In this document: positions 12,191 to 24,088 of the stretch, piece by piece
How positions within the stretch are numbered: position 1 is the stretch's first letter
Layout: each line of letters starts with the position of its first letter
DNA from: Cryptomeria japonica
Taxonomy: Eukaryota; Streptophyta; Pinopsida; Cupressales; Cupressaceae
NCBI RefSeq assembly: GCF_030272615.1
Contig: NC_081413.1
Location: forward strand, 721,014,367-721,078,366
DNA: 64,000 nucleotides
Reading direction: 5' to 3'
The notes under the pieces: generated by a model
Seen by the model: the letters and a program-made list of their open reading frames with translations, nothing else
The model's database searches: none
What the model was told of the DNA's origin: nothing
Position numbers and translations under genes: made by a program

Positions 12191-12922
12191 TTTTATTGGT
12201 TTGTAACGACAAAAACCCTTGGAGACATCCTCTACGTAGTTAAAAGACACTATCTACAAAATTTCTCAATGTTTTCATTTAGGAAACACATTGGAGCTTC
12301 ATGAAGGGTTCATCGATGCAAAAAATCAATCTAGAGCTATAGATAATAGAGGGAATATCATTTAGTTACAAATTGTGAATTTGAGGGAGTTTTCAGTTGG
12401 ATTTTCCTTGCATTGGTTGGTCATACCTCTCCTAAGCTAGTTGTACACCTCCTAGACCTAGTTGTACAATCTTTGTTAGGCATCTAGGAGTTTTGAAGAG
12501 TGATAACTTGCTATATGGGAGCATTTGGACTTGCACATTCCTTCCTATCTTTAGTGTAGCATTTGGAGCAAATATTGAATGTGAACATCCATTTTAAAGT
12601 GCCATTTTGGTGTATTTTGGGTGTAGCTCAAGCTAGACAAGCATTACATTTTATGGGTAATTTAGAATTAAATATGTATTGCATATTTATGAACTAGGCT
12701 GCTATTATTTTTGAATAAACTTGTATTTATAGATTAGAAATAAAATCTAGAATTTTCAACTATGTAATTTCTAAATTTTATCTATTTTATGAGTTTGAAA
12801 GTTGTTGCAATATTTCCTATTTATCTACACTATAATTGTCATTTGAGAATATTACAAAAACAATCAAAACACATTCCAAAACCAAAAAAAAAACCACAAA
12901 CATGGCTGCATACCATACATAG
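12191..12922 (+). repeat. Possible 5' LTR/leader of the gypsy-like element
   Basis: This AT-rich stretch lies directly upstream of a primer-binding-site-like sequence and gag. No second copy exists in the window, so LTR ends cannot be fixed. Confidence 0.3.
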
Positions 12923-12934
12923 TGGTACTAGAGC
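12923..12934 (+). promoter_or_regulatory. Probable primer-binding site of the gypsy-like element
   Basis: TGGTACTAGAGC resembles the plant initiator tRNA-Met site TGGTATCAGAGC, with adjacent bases apparently swapped. It lies about 50 bp upstream of the gag ATG. Confidence 0.5.
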
Positions 12935-12981
12935 AATATATCTTGCCATCTTGGAGAGTACACAATGAAAAAAATAGCGAT

Positions 12982-14250
12982 ATGTCAGGGTTTGATCAAC
13001 TACCTTTTACATACCATTATAACACACATAGAAATAGGTCAAACACAAATTTGGTTGCAGAAGAATAGAGGGCAATAGAAGATCACAGAGCAATAAAAGT
13101 ACAAGCTACAAAAAATATGGTTGACAGGAATACTAAAGATCAAGGAGAAGAGAGGTTTCTAAATTTGCTAGATGCATTGGTTAGAGGGCAACACACTATA
13201 AAACAAAGGGCACAACAACAAAATTAGTGTTTGGAGTTATTAACAAAAATGATGGCTCGTCAAATGGGTATAAATATTGGTGCAAACACTAATGGAGGCA
13301 ATAATGGCTAAGGTGAGAACTCAATACATGGTGGAGTTCCAAATTAGAAAACTAGAACCATCTATTTGAGACCTCTTATGCCTACCTTTCCACCTAGAGT
13401 ACCAACACTAGTTGATAATGAATCTCAAATAACAAATTTGTAGGATCAATTTAGATATAATTGGGAGAGTGGAGGCATTGAGTTCCAAGTTGCTATATCA
13501 TTAAGTGACTACATTGATGTCAGAATGAAACATAGACCCTGCACTAGTTATAGAACACAAAACTTTGATTTATGGAAGAAGGTGGGGAAATCAACTCTTA
13601 TTATGATGGTTCAAGGAAGACTACAACTAGATCTTGGGTCCAAATGATAGATACCTATTTTTAGCTTAATCCTATGTTAGAGGAAGAGGCCATTAAATAC
13701 ATGGTTATACATCTTGATGACATTGCACATGAGTGGTGGTATCGTGGGATGATCACCATGGGGCACGATAGGATTACTTCTTATGCATATTTTACAGACA
13801 ACTTGATAGAAAGATTCGATAAGGATCCAGAGTTGCATTTCAAAGAGTTGGCATAATTGAAACAATAGGGATTAGTTGACACATGTGTTGTAGATTTTCA
13901 AAGGCTTGCAATGTTAGCCACTAATATGTCAAAGAGAAGACTTATGGTGCTTTTCGTAGAGGGGTTGACAAATCCTTTGAGAGGATGGATGGAAGCTCTC
14001 AATCCAACTAACTTACACAAGGCCATAAAAAAGACTATAGATATGGAGGCTTCTACCTTTAGAAGAAAATTTTAGTCTAAGAGATTCCAAAATAAAGAGG
14101 ACATGGACAAGCAAGAATTCTAAAGGGAAACACATCAGCCCAAGAATGATTCAAATGGGTTGGATAGTGAGCAACTAAATGACCTCAAAAGGAGGAAATT
14201 ATATTTCCATTAAAGGGAGCCATGGGACCCCTCACAAAAATGCAATATGA
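12982..14250 (+). pseudogene. Gypsy-like gag, broken
   Basis: The start is taken at ATGTCAGGG (12982). The retrotransposon-gag domain is clearest at 13674-13856: HLDDIAHEWWYRGMI, then LIERFDKDPELHFKELA. After one stop it continues LVDTCVVDFQRLAMLATNMS, LVEGLTNPLRGWMEALNPTN-like wording and a basic KRFQNK tail to about 14100. The spacing WWYRG-(about 25)-F.DKDPE-(about 25)-VDFQRL is that of plant gypsy gags. Frameshift near 13640 and several stops (for example 13856) inactivate it. A KLYFH.REPWDP segment near 14200 may be what remains of a zinc-binding region. Confidence 0.75.
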
Positions 14251-14399
14251 AGGAAACAACTAAGTAGTTGGAGTAATTTTTTGCTGAGGAATTTGCATCA
14301 AAAAAATTAGATCAACAATTTGATTTAAAGAGTAGTGAGGAGGAAAATACATCTAAAAACGAGCTTAAGGATGATAGGACTGTTGCACAACTTACTAGT

Positions 14400-14955
14400 G
14401 CCCAAAAGGAATCACTTTCAAAGTATGAGGTGTAATACAAGGGTAATGAGTAGTTGCTTTAATAGATACGTGAGCTACACATAATTTCATTGATGAAAGG
14501 TTTGTAACTAAGAGGGGATTACAAATGGAAGAACATGATGGATTCAAAGTGATGGTAACTAGTGGACACATGTTTTCTTATACTCTTAAGATTACCATTC
14601 TGAGCATAGTTGGGTGATTATGAGCTAAATGAATTCTATGTGGTGGACATGGGGAACAATAATGCTATTCTTGGCATGACATAGATGTTGTCACTTGTAG
14701 AGTTCTCTTTCAACTTGCAAAAATTAGAAATAAGGTTCAAGCATCAAGGTAAGAAAGTGGTACTTTTAGATGGAGGACCTAGAGTGGTGTCACTCGAGCA
14801 CGAGGCAACTGATTAGGCATGATCAAGTAGAGTGGGCAACAAAATGTCTCATCATGCCAATAGTTCCTAAAATTTCACTCCTAGAAGCGACCTATCAAAG
14901 TCTAATGTGGAATCCACTAGTTTTATTACAATTGTTGTCAATTGAGGACATATAG
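14400..14955 (+). pseudogene. Gypsy-like retropepsin region, broken
   Basis: Out-of-frame fragments run in the order expected after gag: a stretch resembling GFKVMVTSGHMFSYTLKI (14540-14590), a NNAILGMT-like stretch near 14655-14680 and an FSFNLQKLEIRFKHQGKK-like stretch near 14707-14755. These match the protease-like domain common in plant gypsy pol. The catalytic D-T/S-G triplet could not be placed with confidence. RT does not follow. Confidence 0.55.
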
Positions 14956-15100
14956 TCTCCTTTTTCTTTAAATTGATTATATATCAATGTGCTTAGGGAA
15001 TCCCAATCATTTATTACCCCAAAAGACAAAGAGTTGAATAAATCTAAGGGTTTACATCTAAAAGATGTAGTAGTAGTAGTTCTAGGGCCACAATTTATTT

Positions 15101-16650
15101 AGTTATATGATATGAATAGATGGGTAACTACATCATGGATACAATCCATGGGGGTACAGACAAAATATCCATTATACAGGGAAATTCTTTAGAATCCATA
15201 ATGGGAATATCGTCCAATTGTGTGATATTTAATGGACTTCCAAAATCCAAAGCAATAAAGGGCTTAGCTCTTTGTTGACTAATATTATTTTGGTCCATTG
15301 AATGAGACAATTAGATCCTTGATTAGCTTGAGGAAAAATGGTGGATGTAGGAGAGGAAGTTGAAGCTCTCTAAGACAAGGTTGAACTTGGTGGAGGAGTC
15401 CAAAGGGACCAATACATTCCTTTTAGCCTTTTCTTAGTAGCTTTTGATACATGCTAAGTCTACAACCAATATTTTATTATGATTACTTTCTAAACTATCA
15501 ATTAAATCATCAAGTGGACTAGGATGTGGATTCCTTTAAAACAAATAATTTGAGGATTAAGATCTATGTATCTTAAGGCCCTATAATTCTCAGAGTGACA
15601 CACTAGCTACAAGGCAACTAGTTGGCACAAAGGGGATTTTTCAACCTTGAAGAAATTTTGAGATAATATATAAATAGGTATGGGAGTTCTTTTAAAGAAA
15701 GTGTCCAATGATCATTTGTGTAAGACCCTTATTCTAATTTGAACATCTATAAACTATATAAGCTATATGAATAAAGCAACCATAATATAGACATGTTCCC
15801 AAGGTTTATTGGAGTAGAAGTTAATTTGCTCATGGGAAATGAAAAGTGCAAAGGGTAGAAAAATACCAAGAATTTGAATGCAAGGATGACTATTGAGCTT
15901 AGTTATTAGGATGCTACAAGATCTTCAGCTTATATGATGTCATATCATATTTTTTTAATCAAATAAGCAATTTCGAGACACATTTTTAAGTGTATCTAAC
16001 TTGAAGAGAAAGACAATTTTTTTGAAATTGTAAGAAAGGGTTTTTTTTTTTTTTTTAATTTATAGTCACAAAAGAGGAGAGATGAAGGTGAGCAAGCATA
16101 AACATTATCAATCAATTAGCCATCATGATAGTAGAAAGATCACTCCCATTGTTGTATCCCTTATTTGCATAAGGATAATGGTATATGGACAGTTATGTTG
16201 CCACAAAAGTTTTAACTTTTAATAAACCACAAGGAATGTTTGATAATGGATGCATAATGTCTAGGCTTAGAATATATATTATAAAGAAACTAAAACTTTG
16301 TCACATTTTGAATAACTCTGAATTTAATTTCATTCAAATTGTCAAAAATATTAGACTCCATTATAGACACATTTTTAAATAATTTGAAAAAAAGATTGTA
16401 CTAAAATAAATTTTTCTAATCCTTTACAGGTATTATCATATTCAAATGCATAAAATATATTAATGATTTTGGAAAGTGATCCATCACCTTATAGAAGACA
16501 TTTTAAACGTCCTTAGATAAAATGATCATTAAAAAATAATGCTGCTTTTTTTAAAATTTAATATTTTTAATAAATATTTTTTTTAAATAAAAATAACTTT
16601 ACTATTTACTAATTAAAGATGAGATTTTCATAATTTATAACGATACGATT
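15101..16650. other. Unassigned sequence upstream of GLR
   Basis: No coding segment of known type was recognised on either strand. A T17-like homopolymer lies near 16039-16056. The distal promoter of GLR could lie here, but nothing shows it. Confidence 0.4.
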
Positions 16651-16654
16651 TGCA

Positions 16655-16985
16655 GTTTTTGGATTAAACTCTGAACAATTCTATCATTCTCCTTTATTAT
16701 TTGTTATTTTAATGATGAATCTTGTACACAATTTAATCTTAAAACTACTAATCGTTTTCCTTTCTTGTTTATCATTTTGATGAAGGATCATGTAGTATGA
16801 TCCATTGAAAGTAAAAATTGTTCACACAGTTTAATCTAAAAACTGCTTTTCTTGTCTTGTTTATCATTTTGATGATGTTCACACAATTTAATCTAAAAAA
16901 AACCTGCAAAAACTATATCAATGAGAATGATAAAATTGTTCTCACACAATTTAATCCAAAAATTGCAAACTGTATCTACTATTTG
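16655..16985 (+). repeat. Degenerate repeats carrying CACAATTTAATCTAAAAA
   Basis: The phrase ACACAATTTAATC(T)AAAA with minor variation recurs at about 16732, 16826, 16880 and 16945, plus an inverted related copy (TTTTTGGATTAAACTCTG) near 16658. Two copies are followed by TTGTTTATCATTTTGATGA. Units are roughly 60-100 bp and lie 450-800 bp upstream of the GLR start codon. Confidence 0.6.
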
Positions 16986-17427
16986 AATATTAATAAAATG
17001 ATGAGCGTTCTTGCGACTCAAAAATTGGTACCAGTTGATGTTAAACGAAGAGAAAACCCGTAGAACGTTCCTATCTCGTAAACTAGTTTCTGAAAAAACA
17101 GAATTCAAGTTCGTTTTCAACGTATACCCCAGATAGTGTCCCTACATTTACATATTTCAAAGCTAAATTTTGTATGGACCTCCTAATTTGCCTCCTCATC
17201 CTCCAGTGCATTATGCACCTTCCATTTTGGCCACTCACGACAAGGTGAAGGAAGCATGGTCAAGAAATATAGGTCTAACGGTTTTTGCTTCTCAGATTTC
17301 TACAAATATACCCAAAATTTGAATGCCACATCAATCAGCTTATTTGTTATGCTAATTCACTGATACCATCTTAAGCTGGATGCATAAATCAGATCTGGGT
17401 TGCGTTTTTTAATTACTGTTTGTCAGA
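16986..17427 (+). promoter_or_regulatory. 5' flank/UTR of GLR (inferred)
   Basis: This is the stretch between the repeat cluster and the GLR ATG. No convincing TATA box or transcription start could be picked. It holds no open frame of note. Confidence 0.35.
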
Positions 17428-17707
17428 ATGGTCATTAATAGGGTACTGGTGCTGGTACTGGGTTTTGTCTCCATAGTGATTTTTTCTGACTGTATATTCC
17501 TCTGCTTAGCACAAAATGGAACGAGACCTGCAACTGTAAATGTGGGTGCTCTTGTAGCCTACAATACCACTATTGGGAGAGTAGCTAAGAAGGCCATTGA
17601 GTTGGCATTGGAGGATATCAATAATGACGAGACTCTGCTCAACGGAACCCGACTTGTGCTCACTATGATGGACTCCAACTGCAGTGCTTTCATAGGTACT
17701 TCAGCAG
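17428..17707 (+). CDS. GLR: GLR exon 1: signal peptide and start of amino-terminal domain
   Basis: The exon encodes 93 codons plus one base. Residues 1 to about 29 form a hydrophobic signal peptide (VLVLVLGFVSIVIFSDCIF), placing the N-terminus outside the cell or in an organelle lumen. Next comes the amino-terminal (periplasmic-binding-like) domain: VNVGALVAYNTTIGRVAKKA, then ELALEDINNDETLLNGT and a stretch ending DSNCSAF, as in plant GLRs. The open frame runs on past 17707, but similarity to GLRs stops at TSA, where CAG|GTATAC is a good splice donor. Splitting Ala as G|CT joins perfectly to exon 2. GLRs are ligand-gated, Ca2+-permeable cation channels responding to amino acids. The ATG is the first in frame before the signal peptide. 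Confidence 0.9.
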
Positions 17708-18443
17708 GTATACTATTTTTGGCACGGACCGTATTAGCTTTGAGAAGTGAAATTGTAATTAATTTCTTCTTTTATCTTATTGAAATTATGGAGATGTTGA
17801 AACTATGTAGATTCTTTTGGTCCAACCCAACGTTTCATTCAGCATGCCCGAGCATTTTATTGGTTTCTTTTGGTCAAAACCGAACTTGTCATTCAGCATG
17901 CCAGATTAGTTTTTCTGTTTTGACTGACAATTGACAAATTTACATAGACTAGCGATTCCAATATAATCTTTCCCTCGGAAGCATCAAGAAGCATACCCCG
18001 ATGTGCGTGGACCTTTTTGCACGTAGTGTTGAGACTCCCTGATCAGTTTTTGGTTTTTGATCTTATAGTTGGTAATTAGTTAGATTGTTGTTTTTTTGAT
18101 AATTGGTATTTAGTTCCTGGTTTTAACCTGCACCAGAATCCACTTACATTGAAGAATGGGCAGTGGCATGTATGTCACTAGCAAGATTTAAACCCCGATC
18201 TAATTGCAAAGGCTGAGAGAACTACCAACTGTTCTAGCGACCATTGACAGAGATAGTTTTTCATTTCCAACCCTATTTCCCTAGTCCAAGTCTGAGCCCG
18301 AACTCGAAAGAGATCTTCCAAGTCTGAATCAACACAATGATTTTGCCACAGTCACCTGGGTTTCGCACCCAGAGTCATCAGACAGTTTGGGTAATAGTTA
18401 AGACTTTCTCTCATTTACTTCTATAAATTAGGTTAGAGAAAAT
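17708..18443. other. Intron sequence, unassigned
   Basis: Two neighbouring copies of a CATTCAGCATGCC phrase occur at about 17837 and 17893, a short direct repeat. Nothing else was recognised. Confidence 0.4.
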
Positions 18444-18999
18444 ATCCTTGTAATGTCCCACCCTATTTGCACTTAAAAATTTGAACTTCATTCACCCACT
18501 CAGCTATGAAAGTATTTTGTCAAACAATTGGCACCCTAACTGAATACTTTCTTTACCATGACATTTTAACAAACAATTGGCATACATAAATGGAATAAAG
18601 AGCTCTCCTTTTCTTAACCTTATGGCAAAGACTTGCAATACAAGTACGGTTGATAAACTTCTGAATCTGCTCTGTAATGTTATGGATATAAACTTTCATT
18701 CGTTCATATATTGGCAAAATGTTTTCAAATACAATTTCATTACAAACTGAAATTTCAACAATCTGCTATAAACTACAGCAGAACACAATGAGCAGGAAAG
18801 GTAATTCTCTGACCTTTAAATCAGTCTTAGAAAATGTTGCAAACTGTAAATGAGCACTTCCATTGAAAGCCCAGCATACCACCTTTCAAACTATTTATAG
18901 TAGAGACATGCAGATTAAGCTGAGCAGCCAATAATGATGAAAAGTCTGAATTGCAGCTACTGGTAAGACAAATTTTCACCCAGCAACAAACCCACAATC

Positions 19000-19180
19000 A
19001 GGAATTCAACTAAATGATAACCAGGCCAAGGATTAAGAATAAATCCACGTGAAAGATGTAATAATCCCACACCAAATATTAAGTATAAACCAGCACCAAG
19101 AATGGAGAAATACACCCATACCAAGAATACGGAATTAAATCCCACACCAAGAAATCGATTAAACCTGCACTTGGAATATG
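19000..19180 (-). repeat. Degenerate minisatellite, unit about 22-27 bp
   Basis: On minus, units approximating TTCTTGGTGTGGGTTTATTC repeat about seven times with many substitutions (TTTCTTGGTGTGGG, TTCTTGGTATGGG, TTCTTGGTGCTGG, TTTGGTGTGGG). It keeps a minus-strand frame open by chance and gives an artefactual hydrophobic peptide. Confidence 0.65.
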
Positions 19181-20011
19181 GTGGAGTATGTGCCTCTAAA
19201 TCCCCTAAACAAATCCAAGCCAAACTCTCCTGCAACCTATTTGTGAAAGAAACCACACACAAAAAACTACAAACCTTTGAAATTTTGAATGCATTGTGAA
19301 ATACAGTATGATATTTCCAACAATCAACCAGAGTAGATCTTCCATTACTGTAGCCAATCTTCTTCAGAAGGGATTTCGTCCTCCGGAAGGCTGAGTTGAA
19401 CGGGAACCACATGCAGGGTTTTCTTGCCATCAATGTTACACAGTTTCCTAACGGGGGGATGCGGGGACGGGTTTTGAGGACCACGGGACCAAGGGCTTAA
19501 ATTTGGGGATGGTGGGGGGACGGCAGCAGTGCAGTGGGGTGGGGGTGTGCGGTGTTGATATAAAAATAGAGTTGAATTGAAATCTTCAAGGCAAAATCTG
19601 CAGTATAACATCTCTTTGAATGCCCCATGAAATGCCAACTAGTTTTCACGAAGTTAAACATTTTAATCAATATGTAATAGCATTTAGCAAGCAATCTGGT
19701 GGCATCCCTGGTAGAGGTGGAAGAGGTGCCGGAAGTGGTGGTGCTGTGTGGGGATGTTTCCCCCAAGTCCCTAAGTCTCAAAAATGTCTCCCTATGGAGG
19801 ATGCATGGTTTTTTGGGGGGACGCGTCTCTGTGGAACACTACTTCCCATAAAAAGAAATATCAGAAATAATCATCTTCAACATATTTTCAAATGAGACCT
19901 CCTTTAATAACTTTTGAGAGCTATTATAAGAAAGAACATTTTTTTTTTTTTAGTTGTATTTTCAAAAAAAACACTTTTTCCTTTTTCATTGCTTTTTTAA
20001 AAAAAAAAAAA

Positions 20012-20116
20012 TTGTTTTTGGCTATTTTTTAATAAAACACTTTTTGTTTTTGGCTATTTTTCGATAAAACAATTTTTATTTTTGGCTATTTTTCGATAAA
20101 ACACTTTTTTTTTGTT
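20012..20116 (+). repeat. Tandem repeat, about 34-bp unit, three copies
   Basis: Three copies of TTTTTGGCTATTTTTCGATA plus AAACACTTTTT follow one another, the first with TTAATA in place of TCGATA. The flanks are T-rich and A-rich runs. Confidence 0.8.
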
Positions 20117-20660
20117 TTTTCTGCTATTTTTCAAAAATATCTTTTTTTGGCTACTTGTTTGGAAATGTGGATTTTTTTGCTCTTTAAAATATCATTTAGA
20201 TCTTTTAATTTCTTTTCACTTTAAAAGGCCACATAAAATGATATTAAAATATTACTTTCTATCCTTAACTTTGACATTCACTTTATTTCACTTAAGTGAT
20301 AAATCGCTTTATTAAAATATTTAACTGAAAAAACAGTATAATATTTCCCAGCCTTAAGAAATTCACCAAGTCCCGAAAGTGAAAACCTTGCACTCTGAAA
20401 TTGAGGAAAGGCTGAGATTGAGACCAGTTAACCCAAAATAACATTTACTATAAATAGTAACATGCTAAAAATAGCCAAAACTATCCAAACCTTGAAATTG
20501 AAGACACTGCATGCTGCAGCTGAGAGGAGATCGAAGCTATGACCAACTGCCAAAAATAGAGTTTACTATAAATAGTAACTGCTATAAATAGTAATTCAGC
20601 CTAAACTCCCAACTGACCAATTAGTGTTTGAACTGAGACTTACTAAAAATAGTAATGCCC

Positions 20661-20829
20661 GAACAAGTTGTCCGAAATCACTCCAAGAGGTGTCGTTCAT
20701 CTCCATTAATCCATTTGAACACATTGGCGAAATCGAAAAGTAATTCTTGGACAAGTTGTGCGAAATCACTCCAGAAAATGTCAATCATCTCCATTAATAC
20801 ATTTGAACACATTGGCAACATCGAAATAC
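20661..20829 (+). repeat. 88-bp imperfect tandem duplication
   Basis: Both copies contain ACAAGTTGT(C/G)CGAAATCACT and CATCTCCATTAAT.CATTTG, then AACACATTGGC. The first begins at 20661 and the second at 20749. It lies inside LTR L. Confidence 0.85.
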
Positions 20830-20916
20830 TCCTTCTCTTATCTTGTTAACACGAACCCAAAAAGTCAACACCTGCTGCACTACAAGAGAACCTAAAAGTG
20901 GGGACATAACAACCCT

Positions 20917-21605
20917 TTAAATTGTGAAAGAAAGAATACAATTATGATACTGTTCACAAAACATCAAAGGGCAGCAAGATTGCTACTACATCAGGTACAA
21001 CTTCTCAAGTTTTTTTCTTGGTGCATTCCCAAGCTGAGTGCTGCTGAAATAGTGTAGACCAGGATGGTTAGTGAAAAACATTTGGCAACTTTGTCCCTTG
21101 GCCTCCCAAATCAATTAATCAAGAAACAAGTTATTCTATTCCCACAAAAGATGTTACTTGGACACATTAACATAGCTATATAACACCTTGCAAGAAAGTG
21201 CATCACAAATGAATCTAAAGAGTAATCTAAGACCTTCCTTATTAGTTATAAATGAAATTAGTGCACAACTGTCTTTGTTGAATTCTCTTGCAAACCTTTC
21301 ATGAGCAACATTATGTGTTCTATGGGAACATTCTAGCTGAGTTTGTAGACTAAAATCTCAAGCTTTGGATGGATGCATGATGTATGTTGTAGTAGATTTT
21401 GTGATAGATACCTGCCTTGTCATGGATGTAGGATCTATCTGTAATTAACTAGGCAATGACGTGCATTTAAAAATGGTGTATGGCATTTTACAAGGAAGAA
21501 AAGCTGATTGGCAAGGCAAAGAGGTGACACTATATATACACAGACTTGGTTTTCATATTCTTCTTGATTAGAAAATTGGATTTCTTCTTTAAGGAGACAT
21601 TTCTT
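20917..21605. other. Intron sequence, unassigned
   Basis: No coding similarity was seen. A TATA-like CACTATATATACACAG at about 21528 precedes LTR G and may belong to an older LTR into which G inserted. Confidence 0.35.
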
Positions 21606-21610
21606 TAGTT

Positions 21611-22831
21611 TGTTGTGACGTTTTCACACATCGCCCCATTGCAAATGGGGATCCCCACCTTTTTGCTCGTAGGTTAGTTCTTTTGCTTAGTGTGCTTCTC
21701 TTGGCAGTAGTTTCTTTAGTCATTAACCTTTTTCTTGTGAGAAGATGAGCAAACAACCTTCAGCTTCTTTTTGTCAAAAATGCTTACATATTGGATAGGA
21801 GTCAAGAGCTTCATTGAGAAAGGATTCACAATGCAACCCATAGGTTAAGTCATGAGATAGGTTTAATGAATGATGAACAACTCTCAAGCAAATGGAAGCG
21901 CTTCAAGGATTGGATGAGGAAGAGAGGAATCGATCAAGACTTGGATGAAAAATGGATATCAAAAAATTTACGAGTGTTGATGAAAGTTAAATTCCTTGAC
22001 GTCAAGGAATCCCCACCTTGACTTCTCAAATTCCTTGACCCTAAGGAATCCCCAACTTAAATGCTCAAATTCTTTGACCTCAAGGAATCCACAACTTGGA
22101 AATCTTTAAGAGCTAGGTCGAATGAATGTTGCACTATCAAGATGTATGAAAGCTGATAAGCAAGTTTTTCCATGACTTCATGATCAAATGTGAAAATCCA
22201 AGACTTGGAGAGTAGAGTGTGACTAGTCCTCAAGTGCTTAATTTTCTTCACCCCAAGGAATCCATGATTTTAGTATGACCACCATATTGGGCAAAAGACA
22301 TAGAGGTGGTGACTTGGTGCTTAAAATGATTCCAACAAGGAGAAATTACTTACAATATGAAGATCTTTCACTACCTTAGGAAATCGCACTCTTTCTATGG
22401 CGTTGTGAGCTATCTCTGGTTAAGTAGAAAGTAGTTTCATGAAGGATTTGTCTATCAAATCATCGTTCATTATTGTCATTGGGAGTTAACATAGATTCTC
22501 TAAACCCTTTCTCTTTTTATCCTATTTTCAATTCAAGTAAGTTTAGGAGAAAGCATCACAAGATTGCAATATTAGATGATCAAGTTCCAGTCACATTGAA
22601 GGAGTTCTAACTAGATTTCAAGCAAAACGTAAGTCCCCTTGCAATTTGAGCAAAATCAATCAACACACTGAGTCTATCCACATATACACTGTACAGTCAA
22701 GACCTAATTATAGGAACCATGGAGTCAGCTCATTTGATCACATAGCTTAGCATTTGAGAGGTCTTTGTTCAAGAGAGGATATAATACTTAGTATTTTATT
22801 TTGTGTTGCATGAGGTCATAAAAATACAACA
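21611..22831 (+). mobile_element. Solo LTR G (1.2 kb) of the CATCGCCCC superfamily, with 39-bp hairpin array
   Basis: It starts TGTTGTGACGTTTTCACACA, continues with CATCGCCCCATTGCAAATGG and ends AAAATACAACA. Flanks are TAGTT (21606-21610) and TAGTC (22832-22836), a 5-bp TSD with one change. Near the end GTAAGTCCCCTTGCAATTTG and TTTGTTCAAGAGAGGATA match the end of LTR F in F's own sense, confirming family and orientation. No gag or pol inside. Confidence 0.8.
21989..22265 (+). repeat. Hairpin array in LTR G (39-bp spacing)
   Basis: Units AAATTCCTTGACGTCAAGGA, AAATTCCTTGACCCTAAGGA and AAATTCTTTGACCTCAAGGA begin at 21989, 22028 and 22067, exactly 39 bp apart. A looser fourth lies near 22240. 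Each is an inverted repeat (ATTCCTTGAC/GTCAAGGAAT, perfect in the first). Confidence 0.85.
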
Positions 22832-22836
22832 TAGTC

Positions 22837-24088
22837 ATTGCCTAATTCTTTTCTTTGGAAAAAAATGCATCTTATATTAAGAAAAGAATACAAAAGTTTA
22901 GACATCTCAACAACATAGATACATGGAAAATATTGTACAATAAATACCTGAATGGCTAAAGTTTGAGACTTTGTTTTATTAGATATAATTTAATATTAGA
23001 CTATTTATGTAACTGACAAAACATTGTTTAGTTATGACTAAAAGGTAACTTACAATGTAAGTTACAACTACCATGTAACTTCTTCATTCAATATTAGATA
23101 CAAGCCAGACTAATTGAAGTGTGTGACATTGGCCATCCAACTCTCAAATTCTGTGTATTCATTCTTTCAACATTTAGTTTCAAAGCAAGGACGCACTAGG
23201 AAAAGTACATACTATGAAGGGTATACTAATTCAGAGTGAGGAAGCCTTTGGAGAGAGAAGACTGTATTTGAGTGAGCATGCCCTAGGAGAGGAGGGTACA
23301 CTGATCCAATCCATTTGGAAGGCGAAGAATTTCCTTAAGAAGCTGAGAGTTACCACAAATCATTGTCCAAGGAATAAGCAGACATTGCTGTCCAAATAGA
23401 CTAACATGTTTGGAGGAACATTAACATGTGTGAGCGGACAGTACATATATAGATGAACAGTACATGGTATAGGTGGGCAGTGAAATGATGAGTTGTGGAT
23501 GGACAATGATTAGTATGGATTAGTAGTGATTATGTACAATATAAGAAAATTTTCAGATTAAATCTATAAAATAAATCCAATAGCTCAATATTTTGCAAAA
23601 CAATTGTGAAATTTCTATTACATCAGTCTAATTGCTTATTTTTCTGTCCAAATCTGGAAATTTTATTTTATTTTTCTGCAAGTTGAACACCTAGGCCTGT
23701 GGGAATCAGCAGTTTCATGGAAATGCGCTGGCAACTTCTGCCTTAGCAGATGGATTTTAGGGATAGTGCTGATAGCCTTGATGACCTCAACTTGGACTCT
23801 CAGCTAGATGGAACAGTGTATATGAACATGAACATGCACAATGGCATTTTGTAGATGAGGGGCTTGGTTGGCCAGAACACCACAGAAACAAATTGGTAGT
23901 CTTGAAATGAGGAGGTTATTGTCATGGGAGCATAATGTCACAATTAGAGGAAGATAATGATGATAACAAAAATGATCATGACATTGAGGGTGACAAGCAG
24001 GTTGATAGTTGGTATTGAATGAGAATATTTTTTATTCAAAGTAAAACAAAATTTGAAGGGACCCAAAACCCTTTTTACAAAACACTAC
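22837..24088. other. Intron sequence, unassigned
   Basis: A-rich and GA-rich stretches. At 23400-23510 a phrase like GGACAGT...ACAGTACAT recurs loosely. A short frame near 23750-24020 ends in an Asp/Asn-rich run, but I could not link it to any family. Confidence 0.35.

Larger units (their letters stand above)
12923..15100 (+). mobile_element. Ty3/gypsy-like remnant (gag and protease only)
   Basis: A primer-binding-like site, a gag and an aspartic-protease-like region follow in order. RT, RNase H and integrase are missing after about 15060, where the sequence becomes unrelated. The element is 3'-truncated and no 3' LTR was seen. Confidence 0.75.
18449..20911 (-). mobile_element. Solo LTR L (about 2.46 kb)
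   Basis: The ends are TGTAATGTCCCA and TGGGGACATAACA, an imperfect inverted pair of the TG...CA kind. They are flanked by ATCCT (18444-18448) and ACCCT (20912-20916), a 5-bp TSD with one mismatch. No gag or pol is inside. It carries a degenerate minisatellite, a T-rich tandem repeat and an 88-bp duplication. Minus orientation is inferred from the family end GGGACATTACA. Confidence 0.65.

Noticed and set aside
17693-17698. Alternative GLR donor at ATAG|GTACTT
   Set aside because: It would remove the conserved TSA residues and break the phase with exon 2; CAG|GTATAC at 17707 fits both.
17708-17934. Exon 1 frame continuing to 17934 as a real C-terminus
   Set aside because: After TSA the similarity to GLR ends and the reading becomes Phe/Leu-rich noise; a strong donor sits at the break.
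18957-19484. 175-codon minus-strand frame as a membrane protein gene
   Set aside because: Most of its hydrophobic part is the degenerate minisatellite in LTR L; no family resemblance.
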